Part shown: in pieces, positions 1-8,007 of the stretch
How positions within the stretch are numbered: the stretch's first letter is position 1
Layout of the letters: the number at the start of each line of letters is the position of its first letter
Origin: Pseudomonadota bacterium
GTDB lineage: Bacteria > Pseudomonadota > Gammaproteobacteria > Burkholderiales > Rhodocyclaceae
Length of the DNA: 40,893 nt
Assembly: GCA_029780075.1 (NCBI GenBank)
Contig: JAKOZI010000324.1
Location: 1-40,893 of the forward strand
Reading direction: 5' to 3'
Translations under genes and position numbers: made by a program
The notes under the pieces: model-generated
The model's input: only the letters and a program-made list of their open reading frames with translations
Database searches by the model: none
Told to the model about the DNA's origin: nothing

Positions 1-369
1 CTGACCGGCAAGACCGTCGGCGTGCAACTGGCCACCACCTACGCCGATGCCGCCAAGAAACTCAAGGGCCTGAAGAACATCAAGACCTACAAGGGCGACC
101 CCGAAGCCTTCTCGGCGCTGCGCGCCAAGAAGGTCGATGCCTGGATTTCCGACAAGTTCACCGTCAAGGCGACGCTCGACAAGAATCCTGATGCCGGCAT
201 CAGCGCTGGAGAAATGGTCTTTGTCGAACGCGTTTCGATGATCCTGCGCAAGAACAACAAGGCGCTGGAAGACAAACTCAACCAGGGGCTTGCCGAAGTG
301 ATGAAGGATGGCACCTACAAGGCGCTGTCCGAGAAGTATTTCAAAGAAGACATTTCCTGCCGTTCCTGA
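1..369 (+). CDS. Polar amino-acid ABC transporter, periplasmic substrate-binding protein (C-terminal part)
   Basis: The reading frame is open from the first base of the window, so the gene is cut at its 5' end and about 122 codons remain. The visible part (TGKTVGVQL, then A-L-R-A-K-K-V-D-A-W at residues 40-49, ending in a helix with Y-K-A-L-S-E-K-Y-F) is the second lobe of a family 3 solute-binding protein (SBP_bac_3), which captures polar amino acids in the periplasm. The permease gene starts 15 bases downstream and an ATPase gene follows, so the three form one importer operon. The exact ligand cannot be told from this fragment. Confidence 0.85.
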   Translation: MTGKTVGVQLATTYADAAKKLKGLKNIKTYKGDPEAFSALRAKKVDAWISDKFTVKATLDKNPDAGISAGEMVFVERVSMILRKNNKALEDKLNQGLAEVMKDGTYKALSEKYFKEDISCRS

Positions 370-384
370 GGCCAGTAGCGATCC

Positions 385-1143
385 ATGAACTGGACCAGGC
401 AATATCCGGGTTGGGCGATGTTCGCCGCGATGATCGGGCTGCTGTTGTTCCTCTGGGGCATGGCGGTGCCGCTCGCGGCGGCACCAGCGCCGATCGGACC
501 GGCGGCAGAGCAGTTCTCCGACGGCGCCCGGATCACCGTCGGCCTGACGCTGATTGCCGGCACCGCCGGCGTGCTGATCGGCGTCCTGGCCGGGCTCGGC
601 AAACTGTCGAGTTTCTGGCCACTGCGCTGGCTGTGCGACAGCTACGTCTGGCTGATCCGCGGCACCCCTTTGCTGTTGCAGATTCTCTTCGTCTGGCTGG
701 CGTTCCCGTCGATCATGCCCGAAGGCATCGAGCTCTCCGACTTCGCCTGCGCGGCGATTGCCTTGTCGCTGAATATCGGAGCCTACAACACCGAATGCGT
801 ACGCGCCGGCATCCTCGCCGTACCACATGGTCAGGTCGAGGCCGCGCGCGCCCTCGGGCTGACCCCGCTGCAGACCTTCATGGACGTCGTGTTGCCGCAG
901 AGCATGCGCGTGGCCCTGCCGGCGCTGGCCAACAACCTGGCTTCACTGGTCAAGGATTCCTCGCTGGCCTATGCGATCAGTGTCGTCGAACTGACAATGG
1001 TCGGCTACCGGGTACAGGCCGAAAGCTATCAACCGATCCCGGTGTTCATCACCATTGCCGCGATCTATCTGATCCTGACCACGGCCTTCACCACGCTCAC
1101 GGCAGCGCTGGAAGCGCAACTCGACGTCGGCCAGAAACGTTAG
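385..1143 (+). CDS. Amino-acid ABC transporter permease (HisM/GlnP family)
   Basis: A 252-aa inner-membrane protein of the His/Glu/Gln/Arg permease family. It has a hydrophobic N-terminal helix (about residues 12-32) and several later membrane segments. The cytoplasmic EAA loop, which docks onto the ATPase, is clear: [14 protein letters not shown] followed by V-V-L-P-Q. The [11 protein letters not shown] stretch is also typical of the family. The gene lies between the binding-protein and ATPase genes with gaps of 15 and 13 bases. A single permease suggests a homodimeric channel. Substrate unknown beyond polar amino acids. Confidence 0.9.
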   Translation: MNWTRQYPGWAMFAAMIGLLLFLWGMAVPLAAAPAPIGPAAEQFSDGARITVGLTLIAGTAGVLIGVLAGLGKLSSFWPLRWLCDSYVWLIRGTPLLLQILFVWLAFPSIMPEGIELSDFACAAIALSLNIGAYNTECVRAGILAVPHGQVEAARALGLTPLQTFMDVVLPQSMRVALPALANNLASLVKDSSLAYAISVVELTMVGYRVQAESYQPIPVFITIAAIYLILTTAFTTLTAALEAQLDVGQKR

Positions 1144-1156
1144 CCAGGACCATCAC

Positions 1157-1915
1157 ATGAGCAGCGAAGGCACCCTTCGAACGATCATCGAGACGCGCAA
1201 GGTCGACAAGCGCTTCGGCACCTTCCATGCGCTGAAGGACGTTTCGGCGACCTTCTATGAAGGACAGGTGACAGCGATCGTCGGACCGTCCGGTTCCGGC
1301 AAGTCGACTTTCCTGCGTACCCTGAATCGTCTCGAAACGCATGATTCGGGCGAAATCGTCATCGACGGCATCGTCCTCAACGATAATCTGAAAAACCTGG
1401 ACGCGATCCGCCGTGAGGTCGGAATGGTCTTCCAGAGTTTCAATCTGTTCTCGCATCTGAGCATCCTGCGCAATGTCGCGCTGGCGCCGATGCGGGTCCG
1501 CAAGATGAGCCGCGAGGCTGCCGAAAGCAAGGCCCTCAACCTGCTCGAACGGGTCGGTCTGAAGAATCAGGCGGCCAAGTACCCGGTCCAACTGTCCGGC
1601 GGCCAACAGCAGCGGGTGGCGATCGCACGTGCGCTGGCGATGGATCCGAAGGTGCTGCTGTTCGACGAGCCCACCTCGGCGCTGGACCCGGAAATGGTCA
1701 ACGAAGTCCTGGCGGTGATGCGCGAACTCGCGTACAGCGGCATCACCATGCTGGTGGTGACGCACGAGATGGGTTTCGCGAGGGAAGTTGCCGACCGCAT
1801 CATTTTCTTCGACGAAGGCGTGATCCTGGAAGATACCACGCCCGAGAGCTTCTTCTCGAACCCCGACCACGACCGTGCGAAGGCGTTTCTGTCGCAGGTG
1901 CGGCACGGTTTTTGA
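1157..1915 (+). CDS. Amino-acid ABC transporter ATP-binding protein (GlnQ/HisP family)
   Basis: A 252-aa nucleotide-binding subunit that powers the importer from the cytoplasmic face. All ABC motifs are present: Walker [10 protein letters not shown] near residue 44, the Q-loop in MVFQSFNLF, the signature [15 protein letters not shown], Walker [15 protein letters not shown], and the switch histidine in [10 protein letters not shown]. Length and motif spelling match the polar amino-acid family. The ATG at 1157 lies 13 bases after the permease stop. It is the last gene of the operon; the next gene is on the opposite strand. Confidence 0.93.
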   Translation: MSSEGTLRTIIETRKVDKRFGTFHALKDVSATFYEGQVTAIVGPSGSGKSTFLRTLNRLETHDSGEIVIDGIVLNDNLKNLDAIRREVGMVFQSFNLFSHLSILRNVALAPMRVRKMSREAAESKALNLLERVGLKNQAAKYPVQLSGGQQQRVAIARALAMDPKVLLFDEPTSALDPEMVNEVLAVMRELAYSGITMLVVTHEMGFAREVADRIIFFDEGVILEDTTPESFFSNPDHDRAKAFLSQVRHGF

Positions 1916-1954
1916 TGGCCACGGCCGCAGGCGCGTGACCGGGAAAGGCCCAGC

Positions 1955-2869
1955 CTAACGGCGGCCGTCCCGCCGCTCCAGTGCGGGCGCCGTCGGCGCC
2001 AGCGGCAGCACCTGGACAACGACGATGCAGGTCAGAATCAGCACGCAGCCGACCATGCCGCTGGCGTTGAGACGGTCGCCCATGAGCAGGAAGCCGAACA
2101 GCGCGGCGAAAACGGTTTCGGCGGAGAGGATGATCGCCGCGTCGGCGGCTTGCGCATAGCGCTGCCCGACCACCTGTGCGGTAAAGCCGATGGCCACCGA
2201 AACCACGCCGGCATAGACAATCGGCAGCAGCGCCTGGCGCATCCCGGAGGCCGTAATCGTTTCAGTCAGCCCGGCGCCGAGCAGGCCGAGCAGGCCGCAA
2301 ACCAGAAACTGTCCGCAGGCCACCAGGAAAGGCGCGGCGATACGCTCGGCGAGACGTCCGACAAAAAGGACATGCAGGGCCCAGAAGACGCTGCTGGCAA
2401 TCACCCACAGGTCGCCGACCGCCGGCTCGACGGCCTGGACACCGGAGAGCAGCCACGTTCCGGCCAGACAACCGATCGACGTCGGCCAGACCGACCAGTG
2501 CGGATTTGTCCCAAGAATCAGCCAGGCCAGCAGTGGCACCAGCGGCACATACAGGGCGGTGAGAAAACCGGCGTTGGTCACCGTCGTGCTGATCATGCCG
2601 ATCTGCTGCAGGGCCGCGCCGAGCAGCAGCAGCACCCCGAGCACCGCGACGCCGAGCGCGTCGGCGGGTAGCAATCGAGCGCCGCGCGACGACAGGATTT
2701 GCCACTCACGCCAGGCGAGCGGAGCAACGATGGCGGTTCCGAGCAGAAAACGAATGCCGGTGAAGGTCAGAGGCCCGACCCCCGCCATGCCCTCAGCCTG
2801 CGCGACAAAAGCCGAGCCCCAGATGACGGCGACGGCCAGCAACACCAGATTGGCTTGTGAGCGCTTCAA
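1955..2869 (-). CDS. EamA/DMT-superfamily transporter
   Basis: A 304-aa, highly hydrophobic protein with about ten predicted membrane helices in two repeated EamA halves. The first half opens with the typical VIWGSAFVAQ in helix 1, and the second contains VYAGVVSVAIGFTAQ and a conserved S-A-E-T-V-F-A-A-L-F-G segment near residue 250. Family members export metabolites such as amino acids; the substrate here is unknown. The start at 2869 is a TTG, chosen because the next in-frame ATG (residue 28) would remove the first helix. It lies 30 bases downstream of the DUF7931-like gene and may be the last gene of the kdpD-kdpE-kup transcription unit. Confidence 0.85.
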   Translation of the reverse strand: MKRSQANLVLLAVAVIWGSAFVAQAEGMAGVGPLTFTGIRFLLGTAIVAPLAWREWQILSSRGARLLPADALGVAVLGVLLLLGAALQQIGMISTTVTNAGFLTALYVPLVPLLAWLILGTNPHWSVWPTSIGCLAGTWLLSGVQAVEPAVGDLWVIASSVFWALHVLFVGRLAERIAAPFLVACGQFLVCGLLGLLGAGLTETITASGMRQALLPIVYAGVVSVAIGFTAQVVGQRYAQAADAAIILSAETVFAALFGFLLMGDRLNASGMVGCVLILTCIVVVQVLPLAPTAPALERRDGRR

Positions 2870-2899
2870 GATGACGTGTCCCGGATTGAACGCGACAGT

Positions 2900-3382
2900 C
2901 TACAACCCCAGGGTCGTCGAACTCAACGGGTCGCCACCGGCGCCGAGGATTTCTTCGAAGCGCAGCATGCAGGGTGCGCACTCCGGCGCATCGTCGATGG
3001 TCAGTCTGGCGCGTGCGTGATCCTGATGAAAACGGACGAGCAGGTGCCGGTGGTCGGCGATCAGCAGTGAATCCTTGAGGCCATCGAGATGCGGCGGCGC
3101 GTGGATGATCGTCATCGCCGGCGAGTAGACCGCCAACAGGTCCATCAACTGCGGACTGTATTGCCTGACGAATGCGGTTTTCTGCACGACGATCGTCAGT
3201 CGCTTGTTGAACTCGCGCGCGCCGAGCAGCAGGCGACGCAGGGCGGCGATTCTCTCCGGGCGTTCGAGTTTGAGTGGCGACAGGTCCGCATCGAAGACGA
3301 GGAGCGTGCCGGCCGTCAAGTCCAGGATTTCCTGGACCGCGGCATCGTATTCGCTCCAGGAGTTGAGCAGTCTGCTGGTCAT
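2900..3382 (-). CDS. DUF7931-like protein of unknown function
   Basis: A 160-aa soluble protein when started at the ATG at 3382; an in-frame TTG at 3451 would add 23 residues and cannot be excluded. It has no signal peptide or membrane segment. The order of elements (an N-terminal L-L-N-S-W-S-E-Y, then L-L-V-F-D-A-D-L-S, a basic L-R-R-L-L-L, a K-D-S-L-L-I-A-D strand and the closing T-T-L-G-L) matches my memory of a betaproteobacterial family labelled DUF7931, whose fold resembles half of a phospholipase D domain. The catalytic HxK motif of that superfamily is not seen, so enzymatic activity is doubtful. It lies 107 bases downstream of kup on the same strand. Confidence 0.6.
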   Translation of the reverse strand: MTSRLLNSWSEYDAAVQEILDLTAGTLLVFDADLSPLKLERPERIAALRRLLLGAREFNKRLTIVVQKTAFVRQYSPQLMDLLAVYSPAMTIIHAPPHLDGLKDSLLIADHRHLLVRFHQDHARARLTIDDAPECAPCMLRFEEILGAGGDPLSSTTLGL

Positions 3383-3489
3383 CAGTGGCAGTCCGTTGAG
3401 CTGCCGATGAAGATAGCAGGCTTGCCGCCGAGTGCGCAAGTCATCTGCCAACAGCCATCTGCTGCGAGACGCGTGCGCGGACTGCAGCG

Positions 3490-5370
3490 CTAGAGCACCA
3501 CCTGCGTACCCAACTCGACCACGCGGTTGGCCGGCAGGCCGAAGAAGCTGGCCGCGCTACCCGCATTGCGGAACATTCCCGCAAAAATCTTTCCACGCCA
3601 TGACGACCACATCTCCGAATGCAGCCGCGGCACCAGGGTTTCCCGACCGAGGAAGAACGAGGTATCCATCGGATCAAAGGTGAGGCCGTAATCCGCACAC
3701 CATCCCAGGCCCTCCGGCAGGTTCGGCTGTTCCATGAAACCGTAGAGCACCCTGGCCTGCCAGAAGTTGTCGGCCAGACGTGCCACCACCACCCGGCGAC
3801 TGCCTTCCGTTCGGCGGGGAATGTCGAGGATCTCGACGGACACCAGGACGATGCGCTCGTGCAAGGCCTTGTAGTGCTTCAGGCTGTGCAGCAGGGCGTG
3901 CGGAATGTTGTCGGGATTGGGCGTCAGGAAGACCGCCGTACCGGGGACGCGGGTCACCCCTTCGATCCCCTTGATGAAGCTCCGGGTATCGATCACCTCC
4001 TCGGCCAGGCGGGCACTGAGCAGATCGCGGCCGCGCTTCCAGGTCGAGAGCAGGAGATAGACCCCGACACCAAACGCCAGCGGGAACCAGCCACCGTCAG
4101 CAATCTTGACCGAGTTCGCCGAGAAGAACGCCAGATCGATGATCGCAAAGGGCAAGGCACCGAGCAGCGCCCGCCACAACGACCAGCCCCAGACGTAGCG
4201 CGCGACGAAAAAGGCCAGCAGGTTGGTGATGAACATGGTTCCCGTGACCGCGATCCCGTAGGCGGCGGCGAGATTCGACGAACTGCCGAAGCCGACAACC
4301 AGCGCCACGACCGCCGCCAGCAGCGTCCAGTTGATTCCCGGCAGGTAGATTTGGCCGATCTGCTGGTCGGAAGTATGGCTGATTTCCATACGCGGCGAGA
4401 AGCCGAGCTGGATCGCCTGCTGGGTCATCGAAAATGCGCCCGAGATCACCGCCTGCGAGGCAATCACCGTCGCCGTGGTCGCCAGCGCCACCATCGGATA
4501 GAGCAGCCAGGCCGGTGCCAGCAGGTAGAAGGGGTTGACGATGCTTTGCGGATCGCGCAGCAGCAACGCCCCCTGCCCGAAATAGTTCAGCAGCAATGCC
4601 GGCAGCACCACGGCAAACCAGGCCAACTGAATCGGCCGCCGCCCGAAATGTCCCATGTCGGCATACAGCGCCTCGGCACCGGTCAGCGCCAGCACGGCCG
4701 CACCCAGGGAGAAAAACCCGAGCAGCGGGTGATCGACAAAGAAGCGGACGGCGTGCCAGGGTCCGAGGGCGCCCAACACCTCGGGAGACTCGGCGATGCT
4801 GAGGCTGCCCAGAACTCCCAGGGTCAGGAACCACAGCACCATGATCGGTCCGAAGAAATTGCCCATGGTGGCGGTGCCGTGCCGCTGTACCCCGAACAGC
4901 GCGACCAGGATGACCAACGAGATCGGCAGTACATAGGGCGCAAAGGCCGGCGTCGCCACCTCCAGACCTTCGACCGCCGAGAGCACCGAAATCGCCGGGG
5001 TGATCACCCCGTCACCATAGAACAGGGCGGCACCGAACAGGCCGAGAAGGACGATCATCCGGCGCCGGGTCGACCCCGGCGCCGTCGGCCGCAAGGCCAG
5101 CGCCATCAAGGCCATGATGCCGCCTTCACCGCGGTTGTCGGCGCGGGTGATGAAGGTCACGTATTTCAGGCTGACCACGATCATCAACGACCAGAAGATC
5201 AGCGACAGGATGCCGAGGACGTTGTCGGGCGTGATCGGCACCGGATGGTGGGCACCGCCGAAGACCTCCTTGATCGCGTACAGTGGACTGGTCCCGATGT
5301 CGCCATAAACGACGCCGAGGGCTGCCAGCGACAGTGCCGACAGGCGGCTGTCAGGGGTTGTTGCAGACAT
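3490..5370 (-). CDS. kup: Low-affinity potassium uptake protein Kup
   Basis: A 626-aa member of the KUP/HAK/KT family of K+/H+ symporters in the inner membrane. The N-terminal signature G-V-V-Y-G-D-I-G-T-S-P-L-Y-A sits at about residues 19-32, twelve membrane helices follow to about residue 430, and a soluble C-terminal domain of about 200 residues ends the protein; this is the full family length. The ATG at 5370 has AGAGG about 9 bases upstream. kdpE ends 16 bases before it, so kup is probably read from the same transcript as the sensor-kinase pair. That placement suggests that this normally constitutive transporter is under two-component control here. Confidence 0.95.
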   Translation of the reverse strand: MSATTPDSRLSALSLAALGVVYGDIGTSPLYAIKEVFGGAHHPVPITPDNVLGILSLIFWSLMIVVSLKYVTFITRADNRGEGGIMALMALALRPTAPGSTRRRMIVLLGLFGAALFYGDGVITPAISVLSAVEGLEVATPAFAPYVLPISLVILVALFGVQRHGTATMGNFFGPIMVLWFLTLGVLGSLSIAESPEVLGALGPWHAVRFFVDHPLLGFFSLGAAVLALTGAEALYADMGHFGRRPIQLAWFAVVLPALLLNYFGQGALLLRDPQSIVNPFYLLAPAWLLYPMVALATTATVIASQAVISGAFSMTQQAIQLGFSPRMEISHTSDQQIGQIYLPGINWTLLAAVVALVVGFGSSSNLAAAYGIAVTGTMFITNLLAFFVARYVWGWSLWRALLGALPFAIIDLAFFSANSVKIADGGWFPLAFGVGVYLLLSTWKRGRDLLSARLAEEVIDTRSFIKGIEGVTRVPGTAVFLTPNPDNIPHALLHSLKHYKALHERIVLVSVEILDIPRRTEGSRRVVVARLADNFWQARVLYGFMEQPNLPEGLGWCADYGLTFDPMDTSFFLGRETLVPRLHSEMWSSWRGKIFAGMFRNAGSAASFFGLPANRVVELGTQVVL

Positions 5371-5386
5371 GATTTTGCCTCTGGAT

Positions 5387-6076
5387 TCAGGGTTGAAAGC
5401 GATAGCCGACGCCGGTTTCGGTGAGCAGGTGCTGCGGCTGGGCGGGGTCGAGTTCCAGCTTCTGGCGCAACCGGCCGACGTAAATGCGCAGGTAATGCCC
5501 CTGTTCGCGGTATCCCGGCCCCCACACCTCCTGCATCAGGTGACGATGGGTCAGCACCTTGCCGTGGTGGGCCAGCATTACCGCCAACAAGCGATATTCG
5601 ATTTGCGTCAGGTGTATCTCGACGCCGCTCCGACTGACGACGTGACGGACAAGATCCACCTCGACGTCGCCAAACTGGTGTCTGGGCGTGCTCTCGCCGC
5701 TGTGCCAGTGTCGTCTGAGCAGCGCCCGCACCCGCGCCAGCAATTCACCGACGCCGAAGGGTTTGCACAGGTAATCGTCGGCCCCGGCGTCGAGGGCGGC
5801 GATCTTGTCGCGTTCGGCCGAGCGCGCCGAAAGAATGAGAATCGGCAGCGGCGACCAGGTGCGCAGATCACGGATGAAGTCGATGCCGTTCATGTCCGGA
5901 AGCCCCAGATCGAGGATCACCAGGTCGGCCCTGCCGGCTGCGGCGGCGTCCAGCCCGATGCGCGCCGTGGCCGCCTGCAGCGAGGCGCAGCCTTCCTTGC
6001 CCAAGGCATCGCACACGAAGCGGCGGATTTGCGGCTCGTCCTCGACGACAATCACGCACGCCTGCGTCTCGCTCAT
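5387..6076 (-). CDS. kdpE: KdpE-type response regulator (OmpR family)
   Basis: A 229-aa DNA-binding response regulator. The receiver (about residues 6-120) has the acidic pair in V-V-E-D-E-P, the phosphoacceptor aspartate in LVILDLGLPDMNG, and the conserved lysine in Y-L-C-K-P-F. A winged-helix domain follows (about 130-228) with RIYVGRLRQKLE and G-V-G-Y-R-F at the end. The spelling is that of KdpE. Its ATG overlaps the stop of the kinase gene (ATGA), so the two are translationally coupled. No kdpFABC genes are visible; the adjacent K+ transporter is kup, the likely target. Confidence 0.9.
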   Translation of the reverse strand: MSETQACVIVVEDEPQIRRFVCDALGKEGCASLQAATARIGLDAAAAGRADLVILDLGLPDMNGIDFIRDLRTWSPLPILILSARSAERDKIAALDAGADDYLCKPFGVGELLARVRALLRRHWHSGESTPRHQFGDVEVDLVRHVVSRSGVEIHLTQIEYRLLAVMLAHHGKVLTHRHLMQEVWGPGYREQGHYLRIYVGRLRQKLELDPAQPQHLLTETGVGYRFQP

Positions 6077-7593
6077 GCAGACACCTCCTCTTCCACGCCA
6101 GGGGGCGTGCCGAGAGGTAGCGTAAAGCGTACGCAGGCGCCTCCGGGACGGTTCTCGGCGACAATCGTACCGCCATGCGCGGTGATGATCGTCTTGCAGA
6201 TGGCCAGGCCCAGGCCCGTTCCGGCGACCGCCGGCTCCTGCTCGCCCCTGGCAAACAGGTTGAAGACCTGGTCGATTCGGTCGGTGGGAAAACCAGTGCC
6301 CTCGTTGTCCACAACGACTTCGAGCGCCGTCTCGCCGGTACGCGCGAGGAGCCGGATGCGCGCGCCCGGTGGCGAGTACTTGACGGCGTTTTCGAGCAGA
6401 TTGCAGAGCACCCGCTCGAGCAGCACGGCATCGAAACGTACCAGCGGCAATTCACGCGGCACCTCGATTTCGAGCTGGCGACTGGCCAGCAAGGTCGCGA
6501 GCAGGCGTGTACTCGAGCCGACAATCTCTTCGAAAGCCTGCCATTCCAGGTTCAGCGTGACGTTGCCGGCCTGCAGGCGTGCCATTTCCAGCAGGTTCGA
6601 GAGCAGATGATGCATGCTGCGCGCCTGGTCGCGAATGATGCCGGCGGTTTCGGTCGCATCCTCGGGGAGCGCTGGCTGCCGGTGCACCAGCGTATCGGCG
6701 AGACCGACCAGAGTCGTCAGCGGCGTACGCAGGTCGTGCGACAGCGAAGAGAGGATCGACGTGCGCAGCCGTTCCGCGGCCACCTGCAATTCACCGCGAT
6801 ACGCCGCGTCGGCGTAGTGCAGTCGCTCCAGAGTGATCGCCAGCAGCGAGGCCACCGCTTCCAGCAGCGGCCGCTGCAGGCGCAGTTCATCGACGTCATC
6901 GCGTTGTGGCGCCAAGGCCAGCACACCGAGCCCATGCGCCGGTACCGCAAGGGGTAGAAAGACGATGGCCGCGCCCGTGCCGGCCAGCGAGTCGGTCTCG
7001 ACAATACTCCGGCGTTGATAGGCCGAGCGCACAAAGCTCTGCTCCAGTTCGCTCAGGTGGCGACCACCGTATTGCCGAAACGGAAAGCCTTCGCTACCGG
7101 CATCGGCGATCAGCAAGCTGGCATCCATGTCGAGGCGACCCAGAAAACGCTGCGCAATGTCGGTCACCTGAGTAATCGCCAGGGCGCCGCCGAGTTCGCG
7201 CGCCAGTTCGTAAAGGGCGTGTGTCTCCTGTTCCCGCGCCTGCGCCTCTGCGGTCCGCTCCGACAACAACGCGGCCAGATGCGAAGTGATCAGCCCGACG
7301 GCCAGCATGACCGCAAAGGTCACCAGATACTGCGCGTCGGCCACCGCCAGCGAAAGCTGTGGGGGAACGAAAAAGAAGTCGAACAGGGCAACCCCGAAGA
7401 AAGCCGCCATCACCGCCGGTCCGCGCCCCAGCCAGACGGCGGTGACGAACACCGTCAGCAGGAAGAGCATCACGATATTCGCCAGATCCAGCAGTTCACG
7501 CAGGGGGAAGGCGCCGAGCGTGGTCACAGCACACAGGGCCGCGGCCAGTAGATACCGGCCACCGCGCTGGTCGGAAGACAGTAGGGGTTTCAT
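6073..7593 (-). CDS. Short KdpD-like sensor histidine kinase lacking the N-terminal KdpD and Usp domains
   Basis: A 506-aa membrane kinase when started at the ATG at 7593. It opens with the four-helix KdpD membrane region (DUF4118; L-D-L-A-N-I-V-M-L and FDFFFVPP are diagnostic, about residues 15-115), then a GAF-like linker, a HisKA domain with the phosphorylatable histidine in L-S-H-D-L-R-T-P-L, and an ATPase domain with N-box NLLENAVKYSPPG and G-box GTGLGLAICK. Classical KdpD of about 900 residues carries a ~370-residue cytoplasmic sensor domain plus a Usp domain in front; both are missing, and the sequence upstream to 8007 does not encode them. An ATG at 7662 would add 23 residues with little similarity. 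Neither start has a clear ribosome-binding site. Confidence 0.85.
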   Translation of the reverse strand: MKPLLSSDQRGGRYLLAAALCAVTTLGAFPLRELLDLANIVMLFLLTVFVTAVWLGRGPAVMAAFFGVALFDFFFVPPQLSLAVADAQYLVTFAVMLAVGLITSHLAALLSERTAEAQAREQETHALYELARELGGALAITQVTDIAQRFLGRLDMDASLLIADAGSEGFPFRQYGGRHLSELEQSFVRSAYQRRSIVETDSLAGTGAAIVFLPLAVPAHGLGVLALAPQRDDVDELRLQRPLLEAVASLLAITLERLHYADAAYRGELQVAAERLRTSILSSLSHDLRTPLTTLVGLADTLVHRQPALPEDATETAGIIRDQARSMHHLLSNLLEMARLQAGNVTLNLEWQAFEEIVGSSTRLLATLLASRQLEIEVPRELPLVRFDAVLLERVLCNLLENAVKYSPPGARIRLLARTGETALEVVVDNEGTGFPTDRIDQVFNLFARGEQEPAVAGTGLGLAICKTIITAHGGTIVAENRPGGACVRFTLPLGTPPGVEEEVSA

Positions 7594-8007
7594 CGCCGCA
7601 AGGCCGTGTCCAGGAAAGATGACTGTAGTGTCGTGAATGTGCAGTAAAAATGGTGTAAACATTGCACGTGCGCAGGGCGCCGCCTGCACCGCGAAAACGC
7701 CCTGCGGGCTGACTCGTGCCCCCTTCAGGCCGGCTCGGAGCCCCATCGCCACCGGCGAACATGGCGTTTTTTTCCGCCCGGGACTATCCTTCGATCTGCC
7801 GAACCCGAGCGCGTCATCCTGGACCACCGGTTGCCCCGACATCGGGGTGGATGATAGCCGGACAAGGCGCGCACAACCCCACAGGGAGGACGGCCAGACC
7901 ATGCACGAGCCTGTCACCTTGACATCGCCGGCAGCCGATCACATCTGCTCCGGGTACAGCCCGCAGCGGCGCGCGACCGCCCGCCTTACGGGCCGGAACT
8001 GACGCCA
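7594..8007. other. Divergent intergenic region between the kdpD-like gene and the signalling cluster
   Basis: A 414-base gap between two divergent transcription units. Most of it is GC-rich with no gene I can support; small open frames on both strands look like chance. The one clear AT-rich patch, 7640-7665, lies just upstream of the kdpD-like start. On the minus strand it offers only weak promoter-like words (a TTTACA at about 7651-7656 and a TACAGT near 7625) with poor spacing. I see no good promoter for the plus-strand kinase at 8008. Confidence 0.5.

Noticed and set aside
3619-5424. 601-codon open frame on the plus strand
   Set aside because: It is antisense to kup, and the encoded string is Arg/Gln/His-rich with no domain. 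Such frames arise from the codon bias of GC-rich genes.
7637-8002. Small plus-strand gene in the kdpD/kinase gap
   Set aside because: The 121-codon frame has no ribosome-binding site, no domain and shadow-like composition, and it crosses the region expected to hold promoters.
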